Assembly (NCBI RefSeq): GCF_000155595.1
Contig: NZ_DS989904.1
Location: 2,202,312 to 2,266,311 of the forward strand
Length of the DNA stretch: 64,000 nt
Direction: 5' to 3'
Origin: Synechococcus sp. PCC 7335
Lineage (GTDB): Bacteria; Cyanobacteriota; Cyanobacteriia; Phormidesmidales; Phormidesmidaceae
The first letter of the stretch is position 1. Every line of letters starts with the position of its first letter. The notes beneath the pieces are model-generated. The model did no database searches and was not told the origin of the DNA. It worked only from the letters and a program-made list of their open reading frames with translations. The position numbers and the translations under genes are program-made. Below are positions 54,901 through 64,000 of this stretch, one piece after another.

Positions 54901-57900
54901 AATCGGATGGAACATACGCTTCTACTGCTGGCGACTTTGGTTCTCTGGTCAGAACTGATGATGGGTTGTTGCTGACGGAACAGAGCGGGACAACTACTCA
55001 GTTCACTGCTGATGGACAACTAGATTTCCTTGAGGATACTAACGGGAATCGTATTGTTGCAGAATATAACAGTGGCGAACTGACAGAGCTTGTCGCGTCG
55101 AATGGAGATAGTACTACCTTCGTCCGTAATTCCGATAGCTTCATCACGCAAGCAACGGATTCTCTAGGTAGGACAACTACATACACGTATGATGGAGAGC
55201 TTTTGGCTAGTGTTACTGCCCCGGAAGGAACAACTAGCTATACATACAACAACGATTTTGCAGTCACCTCAGTTACCGATGGGAATGGAACACAAGTTAA
55301 TTTTGAGTATGACGACCGTGGCAGGCTAGTTAGAGAAAGTATTGACGAAGGTGAGGAGTCTATCACCTATGACTATGGGGAGAACGGTGAGGTCACTGTT
55401 ACAGATGCAAGCGGCGCTGAAACGCAACTATTCTTGAACGATAGGGGCCAGGTAAGTCAGCTTACCGATGCTTTGGGCCGTACGCTGAGACTGAACTATG
55501 ACACAGCGGGTAACGTTGTTGGTATTGACGCACCTGAAGGTAGTGACCTTGGTTTTGTCTATGACGATAAGGGAAATCTGATCACTCAGATAGATCCGTT
55601 GGGCCAGCGGACAGAGTTTATCTATGAGCCTAGTTTCAATTCGCTCTCCAGCGTAACCGATGCTAGAGGAAATGCCATCTCCTATGCTTATGATGAGTCG
55701 GGTAATTTGACTAGCATCGGCTACGCCGATAGCAGTTTTGAGAGCTTTGGCTATGACGACGACGGCAACGTCACTCGATCCGTGAACCGGAGAGGACAGA
55801 CGATTGAATATACGTATAACTCTCGCGGTCAGCTCTTACGGCAGGATAACGCTGATGGCACTTTCTTAGCGTATGCATACGATGACAGAGGAAACTTAGT
55901 TTCGGCTGAAGATGAAAAAGGAACTACAGAATTAGAGTATGACTCGGCTGACAGACTGACTAAAATTACATACGCGAACGGACGATCACTAGCTTATACC
56001 TACGATGCAGGCGGACGGCGGACTAGCATGACCGAAGCCGATGGTAATCAGGTGAACTATGGCTACGATGAGGCAGGAAGATTAGCAGAACTAACCGATG
56101 AAAATGATGATTTGATAGTTTCCTATGCTTACGATGAGGTGGGTCGTTTAGCTAGAGAAGATAATGGAAACGGCACCTACACGACTTACACCTATGATTC
56201 AGCAGGGCAGGTCACCAGTATCTTTAACTATGCTCCTAACGATTCGGTTAACTCTAGCTATGTGTATAGCTATGACGCATTAGGACAGCAAACTGGTGTT
56301 GCGACACTAGATGGAGAATGGTCGTATAGCTATGATGCAATAGGTCAGCTCACAGGAGCAGTTTTTGCTTCTACTAATCCTGATATTCCAGACCAAGATC
56401 TAAGCTACGCCTACGACGCTGCGGGAAATCGAACTCAGACAGTCGTTAATGGAGAGGTAACAAACTACGTAGCCAATGAGCTAAATCAGTACGAGAGCAC
56501 TGGCGCAACAGTTTATGACTACGATGCGGACGGGAACCTAATCTTCAAAGCTGATGGTGATAGTAGTTGGATATATGAGTACAACAACGAGAATCGCTTA
56601 GTCCGAGTTGTTGAAGATGATGGTAGTGAAACGCTACATGAATACGATGCTTTAGGGAATCGTACAGCAGCAACTTATGACGGTATCCGCACAGAGTACC
56701 TTATTGATCCCTTTGGCTTAGGAGATGTGGTAGCGGAATATATCGATGGAGGTTTAGTCGCTCAATACAGTCATGGAATTGGGTTAGTTAATCGAGACGA
56801 TGGAACAACAGATGCTTTTTATGATTTCAATGCAATCGGGTCTACTGCTGGTTTGACTGACTCTACAGGAACCCAGCTTAATAGTTACACCTACACACCT
56901 TTTGGTAGTGAACTATTTGAAATAGAAACTGTAGAAAATTCGTTTGAGTTTGTCGGTCAGTGGGGCGTCTCGGAGGAAGCCAACGGACTCGACTTCATGC
57001 GAGCTAGATTCTATGACAATAAGGATGGTAGGTTCAACTCTACAGATCCCCTTGGCTTTGCTAGTGGCGACCCTAATCTCTACAGGTATGCTTTCAACAT
57101 TCCAAACACGTTGATAGATCCCTCTGGCGAAATTATTCCGTTAATTATTGGTGGTGCAATATCTGGTGCAGTATTCAACACTATATTCAGTGCTGCTAGT
57201 TCTTTTTATTGTGGAGAGATCCCAACTGGAAGGCAGCTCGCAGGGGCGGCACTTGGCGGCGCAATTGGAGGAGCGATTGGTGGCGTTGCTGGACCATTAG
57301 GCGGAACTATAGCGAAAGGGCTAGGAAGAGCCGCTAGCGGAATAACAGGAAAGCTAGCTACTTCTGCAATCTCTGGCATAGGTGGAGCTATCGGACAGGA
57401 GGTAGGCGATTTTATCGACCCATCAAGTACCGCTGTTGCGGCGGGAACATCTCTTCTTGGTGGTGCTGCCTCTACTGCAATAAGTGTAAAAGGGATATCA
57501 ACTCTTAAGCAGAACAAATATTTCGGACCTAGAAGACTCGGTACTTTGTTATCCTCTCCAAACGGAAGACGCATATCAGGTTCTTTAGGTATCTCTGCTA
57601 TTGTTGCGGGTCTAGGAAATTTCGCTTCAGGTTGTAATGATACTCCGCCTATGATAGAACCGTCTATTCCATATGAGAAAGAAGTAGCTGATAGCTCAAC
57701 AGATATTAATCAGTCGAATCCGACTCCTAATCCGCCTAATAACCAAGCTCGCTCAAAGGGCGAACCTCATTTAACAACGTTCGATGGTGTCGGCTACGAC
57801 TTCCAAGGAGCCGGAGAATTTACCCTAGTTAAATCTCTTGAAGGTGACCTCAACATTCAAGTTCGCTATGTAGAAATCGATCCTAGAGTAACTGTAGCGA

Positions 57901-59228
57901 GCGCCGTTGCAACAATATTAGATGGCAAGCGAGTCGTTATCGACTCTGAAGGCATCGAATTCATCGACGGTCGTCCTGTGGTAAGTCGAAGCAGCGGCTC
58001 TGGCGTTGCTAAAGTCACAGTAGATGGTGAAGTTGTAGAAATTCCCAGCGGCGGAAGCATCGACGTTGGCAACAGCAAAATCTTCAGAAGTAGAGGAGAA
58101 GAATACACTATTGTTTACGCCGGAGAAGACGGTACTGTCACTGATGGCGATGACCAGCTAATCGTTAATTACCTTAGACCTGGCACCATTAACATTGTAG
58201 ATGTCGCCCTCGGCGATGAAAAGAAAGAACAAATCGTAGGATTACTCGGTAACCTCAACGACAACGCGGATGACGATGTCAGCCTTCCCGATGGAACAGT
58301 TTTAGCTCGCCCTCTGCCCTTCGAAGACCTCTACGGAGACTACAGAGAAGGATGGCGCGTGAAAGACGTTTCAGAATCCCTCTTCGATTACGAAGAAGGC
58401 CAAGGTCCAGATACCTTCTATAATCCTGACTTTCCACCGATCAAATTCACCTACGCCGATTTAGATCCTGTCTCAAAAGCCAGAGGTGATGCCGCTGCTC
58501 TAGCCGCAGGCTATACCCCCGGCACCTTTGAATTTGAATCAGCCGCCTTCGACTTTGCTGTTACAGGCGATGAAGGCTTCTTAGAAGGTAGCGATACAGA
58601 TCCCGAGGTTGAGATTGCTCTGTCGATAGATCCAATAGATCCAATAGATCCAGATAAAATTCTTGGCACAGATTTGGACGATATTCTTATTGGTAGCAGC
58701 ATTGACGACGTGATCGAGGCACTAGGCGGTAACGATATCGCTGCAGGTGACCTTGGAAAAGACACAATATTGGGTGGCCCTGGGGACGACATTCTCAGAG
58801 GGGATTTGAATAGTAGAAACTCTCAGGTTGGTATTGGTGATGACGATATCATTCGTGGCGGTGCTGGGCGCGATCGCATTGGTGGAAAAGGCGGTAATGA
58901 CACCCTCTTTGGTGGCGACGACGATGACCGGATCTGGGGAGACGATGGCGACGACATCATCCGAGGCGGCGCAGGCAACGACACGCTCACAGGCGATGAC
59001 TTCTCTGGCGGACAAGGGGCTGATACCTTTGTGCTAGCCAGTGGAGAAGGCACCGACACCATCACGGACTTTGAGGTTGACCGTGATCGCATTGGCTTGG
59101 CAGATGGCCTGTCGCTAGGCTCGCTCTCTTTTGAAGGTGAAACTATCTCGCTAAACGAGCAAACGCTAGCTGTGTTGACAGGCGTAGATACCACTACGCT
59201 AACAGCAGATTCGTTTGTCTCGGTGTAG
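51945..59228 (+). CDS. Giant RHS/VWD/RTX multidomain secreted protein
   Basis: A 2427-residue protein. In order: beta-rich N-terminal domain (1-270), Calx-beta (about 275-399), cadherin-like Ig (400-490, NRAPSAGDDDST), SdrD B-like (493-580, GSIAGKVWNDLDGDG), CARDB-like region (about 760-850), YD/RHS repeats (about 1015-1590), RHS-associated core (1586-1729, ending GDPNLYRYAFNIPNTLIDPSG), a glycine-rich hydrophobic stretch (about 1730-1893), a von Willebrand D domain (about 1938-2140) and C-terminal RTX repeats (2239-2427). ATG 51945 was chosen because AGGAGA lies eight bases before it; the track-style upstream GTG/ATG would add 21 non-conserved residues. It lacks a signal peptide, fitting type I secretion. 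Confidence 0.92.
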   Translation: MATATLSTSGGDGGLTVLLDSYGAFGSLGPGGNATYDPIGTIDEAGTTFESAVAIRIGDSGGRTFLSSSGIGSSGNLGDVSFVSSDGTTAESSFSFGDLNFDLDQVVSETFQGGNRSGSLLTQTYEITNSGSTAISFELIRYIDGDLLFDGSLVDGGGRLVNGTQEILFETDQAGQPDTSTTFFGITSEGGDASGSGRFEVDAFPGLQSRIITGTELDDTVTGDGPDADQFVEAGAGYDITLALRNKYVLNPGESTIYTTNTIFGSGAPEDVPNLDYALSGAPTSLVEGNSSAQQVVFTVTRSGATQEVSSVDYAISGTAANGSDYSNIGGTSGANNITGTINFAAGETTKSITLDVTGDTDIESDETIEVSLSNGTSPGTSTISERDATITILNDDQNRAPSAGDDDSTTSEGVAVLIDVLDNDSDADGDELRVEIVTEGRNGSVTLNSDDTVTYTPNTGFSGRDTFIYEISDGELTDSATVTVDVSPSSSGSIAGKVWNDLDGDGSSIGEPGLGNVQVYIDANNNGALDDEESVELTDDNTGSYRFENLEAGSYVVREVVPQGFSQTFPIGSDRPTGDGFADALLEYFDSGEGPQAGPYGIDTDGQVVVPVSADVVLGSDDSDALSLPRGSFVTVGFTDEAVVDGPGDDIFVLESGAAGDQAEIFVSSNLEDFVSLGVGDGGRTSSFDLSDIDFIEPVRAVKIVGLDNRGESPGFDVVNVRGLPESVASPDFYTIDLSEGETVESVDFGNTEVEPPSGPLEVTISSPSRIGAGGTDFVTVTYTNRGDTDLTAPLLELSATGAKLVPIGGTEFSEDSIQFLGINDEGLAGVLPAGASNSFVVEFQSTADAGQRIDFSASTVDPEEVIDWDGLRETLKPDYLTDEAWDATYDNFVISVGTTAKDYETLLAQNASYLSEQGEYVADAGRLVGFEFQQASDYQALALRNSLGSFGRGRFFIGDNQAETDAEGNVSVINAGARRSFTLQSDGTYASTAGDFGSLVRTDDGLLLTEQSGTTTQFTADGQLDFLEDTNGNRIVAEYNSGELTELVASNGDSTTFVRNSDSFITQATDSLGRTTTYTYDGELLASVTAPEGTTSYTYNNDFAVTSVTDGNGTQVNFEYDDRGRLVRESIDEGEESITYDYGENGEVTVTDASGAETQLFLNDRGQVSQLTDALGRTLRLNYDTAGNVVGIDAPEGSDLGFVYDDKGNLITQIDPLGQRTEFIYEPSFNSLSSVTDARGNAISYAYDESGNLTSIGYADSSFESFGYDDDGNVTRSVNRRGQTIEYTYNSRGQLLRQDNADGTFLAYAYDDRGNLVSAEDEKGTTELEYDSADRLTKITYANGRSLAYTYDAGGRRTSMTEADGNQVNYGYDEAGRLAELTDENDDLIVSYAYDEVGRLAREDNGNGTYTTYTYDSAGQVTSIFNYAPNDSVNSSYVYSYDALGQQTGVATLDGEWSYSYDAIGQLTGAVFASTNPDIPDQDLSYAYDAAGNRTQTVVNGEVTNYVANELNQYESTGATVYDYDADGNLIFKADGDSSWIYEYNNENRLVRVVEDDGSETLHEYDALGNRTAATYDGIRTEYLIDPFGLGDVVAEYIDGGLVAQYSHGIGLVNRDDGTTDAFYDFNAIGSTAGLTDSTGTQLNSYTYTPFGSELFEIETVENSFEFVGQWGVSEEANGLDFMRARFYDNKDGRFNSTDPLGFASGDPNLYRYAFNIPNTLIDPSGEIIPLIIGGAISGAVFNTIFSAASSFYCGEIPTGRQLAGAALGGAIGGAIGGVAGPLGGTIAKGLGRAASGITGKLATSAISGIGGAIGQEVGDFIDPSSTAVAAGTSLLGGAASTAISVKGISTLKQNKYFGPRRLGTLLSSPNGRRISGSLGISAIVAGLGNFASGCNDTPPMIEPSIPYEKEVADSSTDINQSNPTPNPPNNQARSKGEPHLTTFDGVGYDFQGAGEFTLVKSLEGDLNIQVRYVEIDPRVTVASAVATILDGKRVVIDSEGIEFIDGRPVVSRSSGSGVAKVTVDGEVVEIPSGGSIDVGNSKIFRSRGEEYTIVYAGEDGTVTDGDDQLIVNYLRPGTINIVDVALGDEKKEQIVGLLGNLNDNADDDVSLPDGTVLARPLPFEDLYGDYREGWRVKDVSESLFDYEEGQGPDTFYNPDFPPIKFTYADLDPVSKARGDAAALAAGYTPGTFEFESAAFDFAVTGDEGFLEGSDTDPEVEIALSIDPIDPIDPDKILGTDLDDILIGSSIDDVIEALGGNDIAAGDLGKDTILGGPGDDILRGDLNSRNSQVGIGDDDIIRGGAGRDRIGGKGGNDTLFGGDDDDRIWGDDGDDIIRGGAGNDTLTGDDFSGGQGADTFVLASGEGTDTITDFEVDRDRIGLADGLSLGSLSFEGETISLNEQTLAVLTGVDTTTLTADSFVSV

Positions 59229-59268
59229 ATCTAGCTGTATGAACTTGACTGCACAAATCTAGATATAT

Positions 59269-59304
59269 GGCTGCATCTTCACGCCATCGCTTGAAGGTGC
59301 AGCC
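59269..59304. terminator. Bidirectional stem-loop between convergent genes
   Basis: GGCTGCATCTTCA (59269-59281) pairs with TGAAGGTGCAGCC (59292-59304), 13 pairs with one wobble and a ten-base loop, in the 85-base gap between the RHS gene and the pyruvyltransferase. No long T-run follows on either side. Confidence 0.6.
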
Positions 59305-59313
59305 TGCAATTAG

Positions 59314-60267
59314 CTATGCGTAGTTAGCCATATCTTTTTCCAGTTCCTCTAGTCGTTCTTCTAGCCTGACCACCAGCGTTTCTAGATGGCGATCACAGCT
59401 CAAAAACGGCGTCTTTCGAGTGATCGATACCAGCTGTGTACTCAAGCTATCTAACTTTCTTTCAGTTATTTCTGTCGGACTTTTGCCAAACGCACTAGAA
59501 AAATCGCTCATTCTAAATCCATCGAGTAACGCCTCTATTGAAGACTGTCTTTGCAAATAAGGTCGAATTGGGTACTTAAAATCCATGAGAGAAAATGGCC
59601 TTGCCCCGCGAATCGCGTGATAGCGATAGGGGATCTGCACAGACGCGCACCAGTCTTGCCACTTGAACAGTAGTATTTTGGGGCTGGTCCGTACTGGTAT
59701 CCACGGCACTCTTAGCGTGTCAGCAACAACCGCACCGTGCATCGCCTCGCTAATTAGCACCTTAGTCTGTAAGATCTCAGAGATCGTTGTTTCGATTTCG
59801 CCAGTCGGATCGATATAGTGAATGCCGGCTCTTTGGCAAACTTTCTCAAACAGAGGAGAGAGACGATGACGAAAATGCGGCATATAAGAGAACTCGTAGC
59901 GACGTTCGGCTTCTTCAAGCGGTTTAAAGTACCGCTTAAGTAAAGCTGCTCCGTCTGTAACTGCTAATGACATTGGTAGGTTCAGCCGTTTAGCTGAGAG
60001 CGGACCTCTAACGCAGTAAATCTTCCAATTTGACGGCGGACGAAAGTGAAAGCTTCTCCCGTACCCCGCACCTGTGCTAAAGCAAACGACATCTTCTGCG
60101 CTACTGACTAGAGCAGCTGTCTTCTCGTTTAAAAGCGTGCCGATGCCGATCAATAGGGTCTTATCAGATCCGTTGAGTGCAGGTAGCAGACGTGACCACA
60201 ACCAAGGGTTTAGTTCGTCTCCGAAATTCTTTACAGATGAATGAGCCTGATAGTAGAAGAGTCTCAT
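59314..60267 (-). CDS. Polysaccharide pyruvyl transferase family protein
   Basis: A 317-residue protein of the polysaccharide pyruvyl transferase family, which adds pyruvate ketals to exopolysaccharide sugars or teichoic acid-like polymers. The start MRLFYYQAHSSVKNFGDELN and the later VLISEAMHGAVVADTLRVPW (about residue 190), with its histidine, are the signature parts. The C-terminal 60 residues form a helical tail. It starts seven bases after the glycosyltransferase gene, so the two form an operon that likely builds a surface glycan. Confidence 0.85.
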   Translation of the reverse strand: MRLFYYQAHSSVKNFGDELNPWLWSRLLPALNGSDKTLLIGIGTLLNEKTAALVSSAEDVVCFSTGAGYGRSFHFRPPSNWKIYCVRGPLSAKRLNLPMSLAVTDGAALLKRYFKPLEEAERRYEFSYMPHFRHRLSPLFEKVCQRAGIHYIDPTGEIETTISEILQTKVLISEAMHGAVVADTLRVPWIPVRTSPKILLFKWQDWCASVQIPYRYHAIRGARPFSLMDFKYPIRPYLQRQSSIEALLDGFRMSDFSSAFGKSPTEITERKLDSLSTQLVSITRKTPFLSCDRHLETLVVRLEERLEELEKDMANYA

Positions 60268-60274
60268 ACTCCTG

Positions 60275-61402
60275 CTACACCTCTAGCGCCAAACTTGGTA
60301 GTGAATGAGCGTCCGGCTGCTTGGAGGAGGTGCGAAACTGCTCAGAAACAAATAGAAAGTTGGTCTCAATGAGGTCATCTATCGCGTTTAGTTCATGGGA
60401 GTGGGGCTGTAATAGTGAAAACACAGTCTTCTGTTCTATTATTGCCTTTTCCAAGACAGCAAGATACCCTTTGTATTCTGCACTATCGTGCCAGTGGCTT
60501 TTAGTTTTTACCGCTTCTATTGTCTTTGTGTAAAAGTCTTCTACAAACTTGTAGTGTAAGTAGACAACAGAAAAATCTGCTAGCCTCGCGTAGTTCAATA
60601 GGTGAGAAGACTTGAGCCGCGTGCCACGACGGGCAAAGAACATTGTTTCTTTGGTCAGGAAACAATTGCGGTCGAAAACTGTCTTGCGGATCCCACCGTG
60701 GAAGAACTTCAGGTCTGGATAAATATTCGGCTGAAAACGGCGTACGTAGTTTCTTTGCTTTATATGTTCAATATCGTAGTAGCGAAAGACAGATTCTAGC
60801 TCCGATAGCGTCCAGGCTCTTACCTGATTTGAGAGCTGTATCCCTTCTTTTGAAAACATGTCTAGCATTTGTATGCAGACGGCATCGTATTCATGTTGGT
60901 TCAAATAGGCTGTGATGTCTTTCAGCTCTCTATCTAGCGGAAAATGAAGAAACTCGTCGATATCGGCCACTACGCACCAGTGACCCCGTCCGCAGGTCAG
61001 AATCAAAAAGTTCTTGAAAACGTCAAAGTATCTTCTAAAGGGCTTATGAGAAGAAAATAACGTAGTTTGCTGATTTGCCCTGATAATTTCAGCCGTTCTG
61101 TCTGTCGATCCATTATCTAAGAAAAATATATGGCTAAATCCAAGGTTAAGATAGTGTTCGATAAAAGCTTGAATAAGACTCTCTCCATCCTTGACAACGC
61201 AGAGGACAACAGCTTTAGATGAGTCCGCAGCGATACGCGCGGGACCATGCGCGGACTGAAGCGATCGCCGTAGTAGCCACAGACGTAAGGTTTTCTTTAG
61301 CGGAAAGATAGAAGCGACAACACAAAGCGCTCTAAACAAGGCTCTACCAGCTTTATATCTATCTAACGTTCTTTCAATGATATGCGCCTGTTGTTTAAGC
61401 AT
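60275..61402 (-). CDS. GT2-like glycosyltransferase (DUF23/Glyco_tranf_2_4 type)
   Basis: A 375-residue glycosyltransferase. The N-terminal hydrophobic region near 20-45 may associate with the membrane. The catalytic start VVLCVVKDGESLIQAFIEHY and FFLDNGSTDRTAEII is typical for the glycosyltransferase 2_4 / family 92 group, and DID is present in WCVVADIDEFLHFP near residue 150. The gene is the first of the two-gene leftward operon with the pyruvyltransferase. Donor and acceptor are unknown. Confidence 0.83.
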   Translation of the reverse strand: MLKQQAHIIERTLDRYKAGRALFRALCVVASIFPLKKTLRLWLLRRSLQSAHGPARIAADSSKAVVLCVVKDGESLIQAFIEHYLNLGFSHIFFLDNGSTDRTAEIIRANQQTTLFSSHKPFRRYFDVFKNFLILTCGRGHWCVVADIDEFLHFPLDRELKDITAYLNQHEYDAVCIQMLDMFSKEGIQLSNQVRAWTLSELESVFRYYDIEHIKQRNYVRRFQPNIYPDLKFFHGGIRKTVFDRNCFLTKETMFFARRGTRLKSSHLLNYARLADFSVVYLHYKFVEDFYTKTIEAVKTKSHWHDSAEYKGYLAVLEKAIIEQKTVFSLLQPHSHELNAIDDLIETNFLFVSEQFRTSSKQPDAHSLPSLALEV

Positions 61403-61620
61403 TAACTGTTTGAGAAAGATAGAGCAGTCACTGAAACGCCTTGATTTCTAGTTCTTCAATAACCTAGCAGGCAACGTTGCTTAGCCTATCAATGTAGAAA
61501 AATACTTCATAGGCTTTTGACTTATACCCTCCTATTAACTTCATTTTGTCGTTAGCAATGCAGACAAGTCGCCTCAGTATGAAAGACTGAATAGCTCAAA
61601 ACCGGTGAGAAAAATTGATG

Positions 61621-61640
61621 AGTAGCTTCGGCTACTTTTT
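61621..61640 (+). terminator. Terminator-like UUCG hairpin in front of the FG-GAP gene
   Basis: AGTAGC-TTCG-GCTACT (61621-61636) is a six-pair stem with a C(UUCG)G tetraloop followed by TTTTT. It sits 24 bases before the start codon and no plus-strand gene precedes it closely, so it may attenuate or shield the leader. Confidence 0.55.
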
Positions 61641-61663
61641 CCACTCTATTTCTTTTGAACACT

Positions 61664-64000
61664 ATGAGCTTTAGTTCTACTTTCGATCTTGGCACGCTAG
61701 ATGGTACGAATGGCTTCAAGATTCCAGGCCTAAGTATCGGCGACGACTTAGGCAGATCGCTTAGCAGCGCTGGTGACTTTAATGGCGATGGCATCGAGGA
61801 TTTGATCATCGGCAACCCAGGGGGCAATGGTCTAAACGATGCCTTATTTTTCTCGGCAGGTGAAAGCTACGTTATCTTCGGCGGCAGTGAAGTCGGCAGT
61901 AGCGGTGAGTTTGACGTATCTGCGCTAGACGGTCGCAATGGATTTACGCTCTATGGCGCAGCGGCTCTGGACTCTTTGGGCGCTTCTGTTAGCGGCGTGG
62001 GCGATGTGAACGATGACGGGTTCGATGATCTGCTGATAGGTACGCCTGGCGCTGATAAAGGGGAAGCGCAGATTCTGTTTGGCGGCGATCGCTCAAACTT
62101 TTTTGATGGCGAACTCGTTGCAGATCAAATTGATGGTAGCAACGGGTTCACGTTTGCGAGTGATGGCAGGTTCGCAGAGTCTTTGGGTTCGGCGGTCAGC
62201 AGTGTAGGCGATATCAATGACGATGGCATCGCTGACTTTGTTGTGGGTGCGCCTAGGGCGTTTGCGACGGGCGGACGTGGATTTGATGGTCGCAGCTATG
62301 TGGTTTTCGGCGGCGCTGATATTGCTGAGGATGGTCGCCTTAGCACGCTCGATCTTGACGGCTCAAATGGATTTGTTGTGGAAGGAGTCAACCAGCTCTT
62401 AGGTGCTTCCGGTAGGGCAGTTAGCGGCATCGGTGACGTTAATGGCGATGGCGCTAATGACTTTATCATCGGGGCCGATGGAACAAGCGGAGATGGGGAG
62501 AGCTATGTGATATTTGGCGGCAGCGATGTTGGTAACGATGGCGCGATCGCTTTAGCTGGTTTGGATGGGAATGAGGGGTTTGTGCTGAGAGGCGATGTAG
62601 GCAACGCGTTAGGCGGTAGCGACTTAGGCCGTTCTGTCAGCGGCGCAGGCGATATCAACGATGATGGTATTGATGACTTTATTGTTGGCGCACCTCGGCC
62701 AAACGGCGGCGCTAACGCTCCAGGCCGTAGTTTTGTTGTTTTCGGACGCCGAAATCTTGGCCGCACAGGGCTGTTGGATGTGACTGAGCTGGATGGCAGC
62801 GACGGCTTTGTAATCAACGGCGACAGCGATTTTAGCCAGTTCGGGAACTCGGTTAGTGACGCGGGCGATCTCAACAACGATGGCATTGACGATCTGCTAG
62901 TCGGTACTATCTTTTCTCCTTATGGCTACGCAATATTTGGCGATGATGATATCGGACAGGGCGGCGTTTTGAACGTCTCCGATCTAGATGGCGATAACGG
63001 TTTTCGTTTCTTCGAGCAGTTCATCAACGCTGGCAAACAGGTTAGCGGCATTGGTGACTTCAACGATGACGGTATCGATGATTTCATCACCGCCGACCCA
63101 GATGATAAAACAGCAGGCTTAGCCTATGTGGTCTTTGGTCAAGGTGAGCCGCCCATCGAACCACCCGTCGAGCCACCTGTCGAGCCACCTGTCGAGCCAC
63201 CTGTGGAACCGCCCGTCGAGCCACCCGTTGAACCGCCTGTCGAGCCAGAGCCACCTATTGAGCCAACACTTCGTGTCTCGAAGTTAGTGGACGCCGATGG
63301 AGATGGCACCTTTAGCGCAGAGGAAGTTGAGGCGAATGATGGGCAAGTCACTTTTCAGGTGGAAGTTGTCAATACAGGTGAAGTGGCGATCGCAATTAGT
63401 GAAGTTGTAGATAGCGCGTTTAATGATGCCGTTCCGCTTGATCAGCTTGTTGGTCAAACGCTGGCGGCAGGCGAATCTACGGTAGCTACTTACCAGGCAA
63501 CGTTGTCTAGAGAAGAGGCTATTGTGCTAGGCACTTCTGGAGCAGATACACTGACTGCTGAGCAGTTTCCAGTCACGAATGAAGTGAGTGTTTCTGGAAC
63601 AGCTGATAGCACCCTAACGGCAACAGCGTCTGGTACAGCGGTAGTGTTAGTCGATGCGAATAGCCTAATTGCTGGTGGCTTAGGCGAAGACACTATCTTT
63701 GGGGGTGGCGGTAATGATGTGCTGCGTGGGGATTTGAACTCACGCAAGTCTCAAGTAGGCATTGGTAATGACGATGTGATCTTTGGTGGGGCAGGGCGCG
63801 ATCGCATTGGCGGTAAGGGTGGCAACGATACCCTCTTTGGCGGCGATGACGATGATCAGATCTGGGGCGATGACGGTGATGACATTCTGCGTGGCGGCTT
63901 CGGCAACGATATCCTCATAGGCGACGACTCTTCAGGCGGACAAGGGGCCGATACCTTTGTGCTAGCCGCAGGAGAAGGTACCGATACCATCGTGGACTTT
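61664..64000 (+). CDS. FG-GAP propeller/RTX secreted protein (3' truncated by window)
   Basis: At least 779 codons, open to the window end. It begins directly with seven FG-GAP repeats (residues 1-490), each with a calcium loop of the form GDxNxDGxDD, which predicts a seven-bladed integrin-alpha-like propeller. A proline/glutamate/valine linker (63146-63264, repeated PPVE units) leads to a CARDB/DUF11-like domain (about 63273-63650), and the visible end is RTX nonapeptides. The terminal block is very similar to that of the RHS protein (58.7-59.1 kb) and the M1 peptidase. There is no signal peptide. ATG 61664 is the only good start. The gene is absent from simple open-frame lists because it lacks a stop codon here. 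Confidence 0.9.
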   Translation, partial: MSFSSTFDLGTLDGTNGFKIPGLSIGDDLGRSLSSAGDFNGDGIEDLIIGNPGGNGLNDALFFSAGESYVIFGGSEVGSSGEFDVSALDGRNGFTLYGAAALDSLGASVSGVGDVNDDGFDDLLIGTPGADKGEAQILFGGDRSNFFDGELVADQIDGSNGFTFASDGRFAESLGSAVSSVGDINDDGIADFVVGAPRAFATGGRGFDGRSYVVFGGADIAEDGRLSTLDLDGSNGFVVEGVNQLLGASGRAVSGIGDVNGDGANDFIIGADGTSGDGESYVIFGGSDVGNDGAIALAGLDGNEGFVLRGDVGNALGGSDLGRSVSGAGDINDDGIDDFIVGAPRPNGGANAPGRSFVVFGRRNLGRTGLLDVTELDGSDGFVINGDSDFSQFGNSVSDAGDLNNDGIDDLLVGTIFSPYGYAIFGDDDIGQGGVLNVSDLDGDNGFRFFEQFINAGKQVSGIGDFNDDGIDDFITADPDDKTAGLAYVVFGQGEPPIEPPVEPPVEPPVEPPVEPPVEPPVEPPVEPEPPIEPTLRVSKLVDADGDGTFSAEEVEANDGQVTFQVEVVNTGEVAIAISEVVDSAFNDAVPLDQLVGQTLAAGESTVATYQATLSREEAIVLGTSGADTLTAEQFPVTNEVSVSGTADSTLTATASGTAVVLVDANSLIAGGLGEDTIFGGGGNDVLRGDLNSRKSQVGIGNDDVIFGGAGRDRIGGKGGNDTLFGGDDDDQIWGDDGDDILRGGFGNDILIGDDSSGGQGADTFVLAAGEGTDTIVDF
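63146..63264 (+). repeat. Pro-Glu-Pro-Val coding tandem repeat
   Basis: About eight degenerate 12-bp units (near GAGCCACCTGTC) encode PPVE repeats, a stiff linker between the propeller and the CARDB-like domain. Confidence 0.85.

Noticed and set aside
63139-63351. Glycine/serine repeat frame opposite the PPVE linker
   Set aside because: Reverse complement of the proline-rich repeat, not a gene.

Overview
The window is about 64 kb of cyanobacterial chromosome. The evidence is direct: many copies of the HIP1 octamer GCGATCGC, and cyanobacterial families such as DevBCA, SipA (the NblS partner), DUF928, DUF4278, a group 2 sigma factor, a plastid-like phosphohexomutase and a pheophorbide-oxygenase-like Rieske protein. 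The gene style, with giant RTX/RHS/FG-GAP proteins, CHAT and CHASE2 proteins and a hemagglutinin, suggests a large-genome, filamentous or biofilm-forming lineage (Leptolyngbya-like). That placement is inference. No phage, transposase or CRISPR array was seen.

Layout. 1-11.7 kb: housekeeping genes, namely a nadA 3' part whose first 60 bases carry two apparent frameshifts, TerB-like, EamA exporter, AI-2E permease, recJ, DUF4278, an SphS-like kinase, an RNA pseudouridine synthase, a RodZ-like protein and a second orphan kinase. 12-18 kb: a secreted M1 peptidase with an RTX tail, two genes of the MSMEG_0565/0570 nitrogen-starvation cluster, a phosphohexomutase. 17.7-27 kb: PadR plus a cytochrome b-like membrane protein, a devBCA exporter with a divergent TetR gene and a perfect operator between them, then three glycosyltransferases. 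27-30 kb: sigma factor, endonuclease III-like protein, peroxiredoxin-like protein.

30-41.6 kb: a surface/protease island. It holds a secreted TPR-CHAT protein, a TpsA-like filamentous hemagglutinin, a metzincin-like protein with a changed zinc motif, a CHAT-CHASE2 membrane fusion, a DUF928 protein, and the uncharacterised TIGR02587/TIGR02588 pair. This is the best candidate for an undescribed system: two CHAT proteases with intact His/Cys dyads, one of them fused to an extracytoplasmic sensor, next to exported adhesin and protease-like proteins.

41.7-51.5 kb: Rieske oxygenase, a small exported Arg/Gly/Phe-repeat protein, a complete URC uracil-catabolism set (URC1, URC4, uracil phosphoribosyltransferase), class II aldolase, tRNA-Lys, sipA, a CbiX-type chelatase with a His-rich tail, and a potassium channel with a zinc ribbon. 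51.9-64 kb: a 2427-residue RHS/VWD/RTX protein, a pyruvyltransferase-glycosyltransferase pair, and a seven-bladed FG-GAP propeller protein running off the window end. The last protein, the giant RHS protein and the M1 peptidase share a closely similar RTX cassette, so they look like substrates of one type I secretion route encoded elsewhere.
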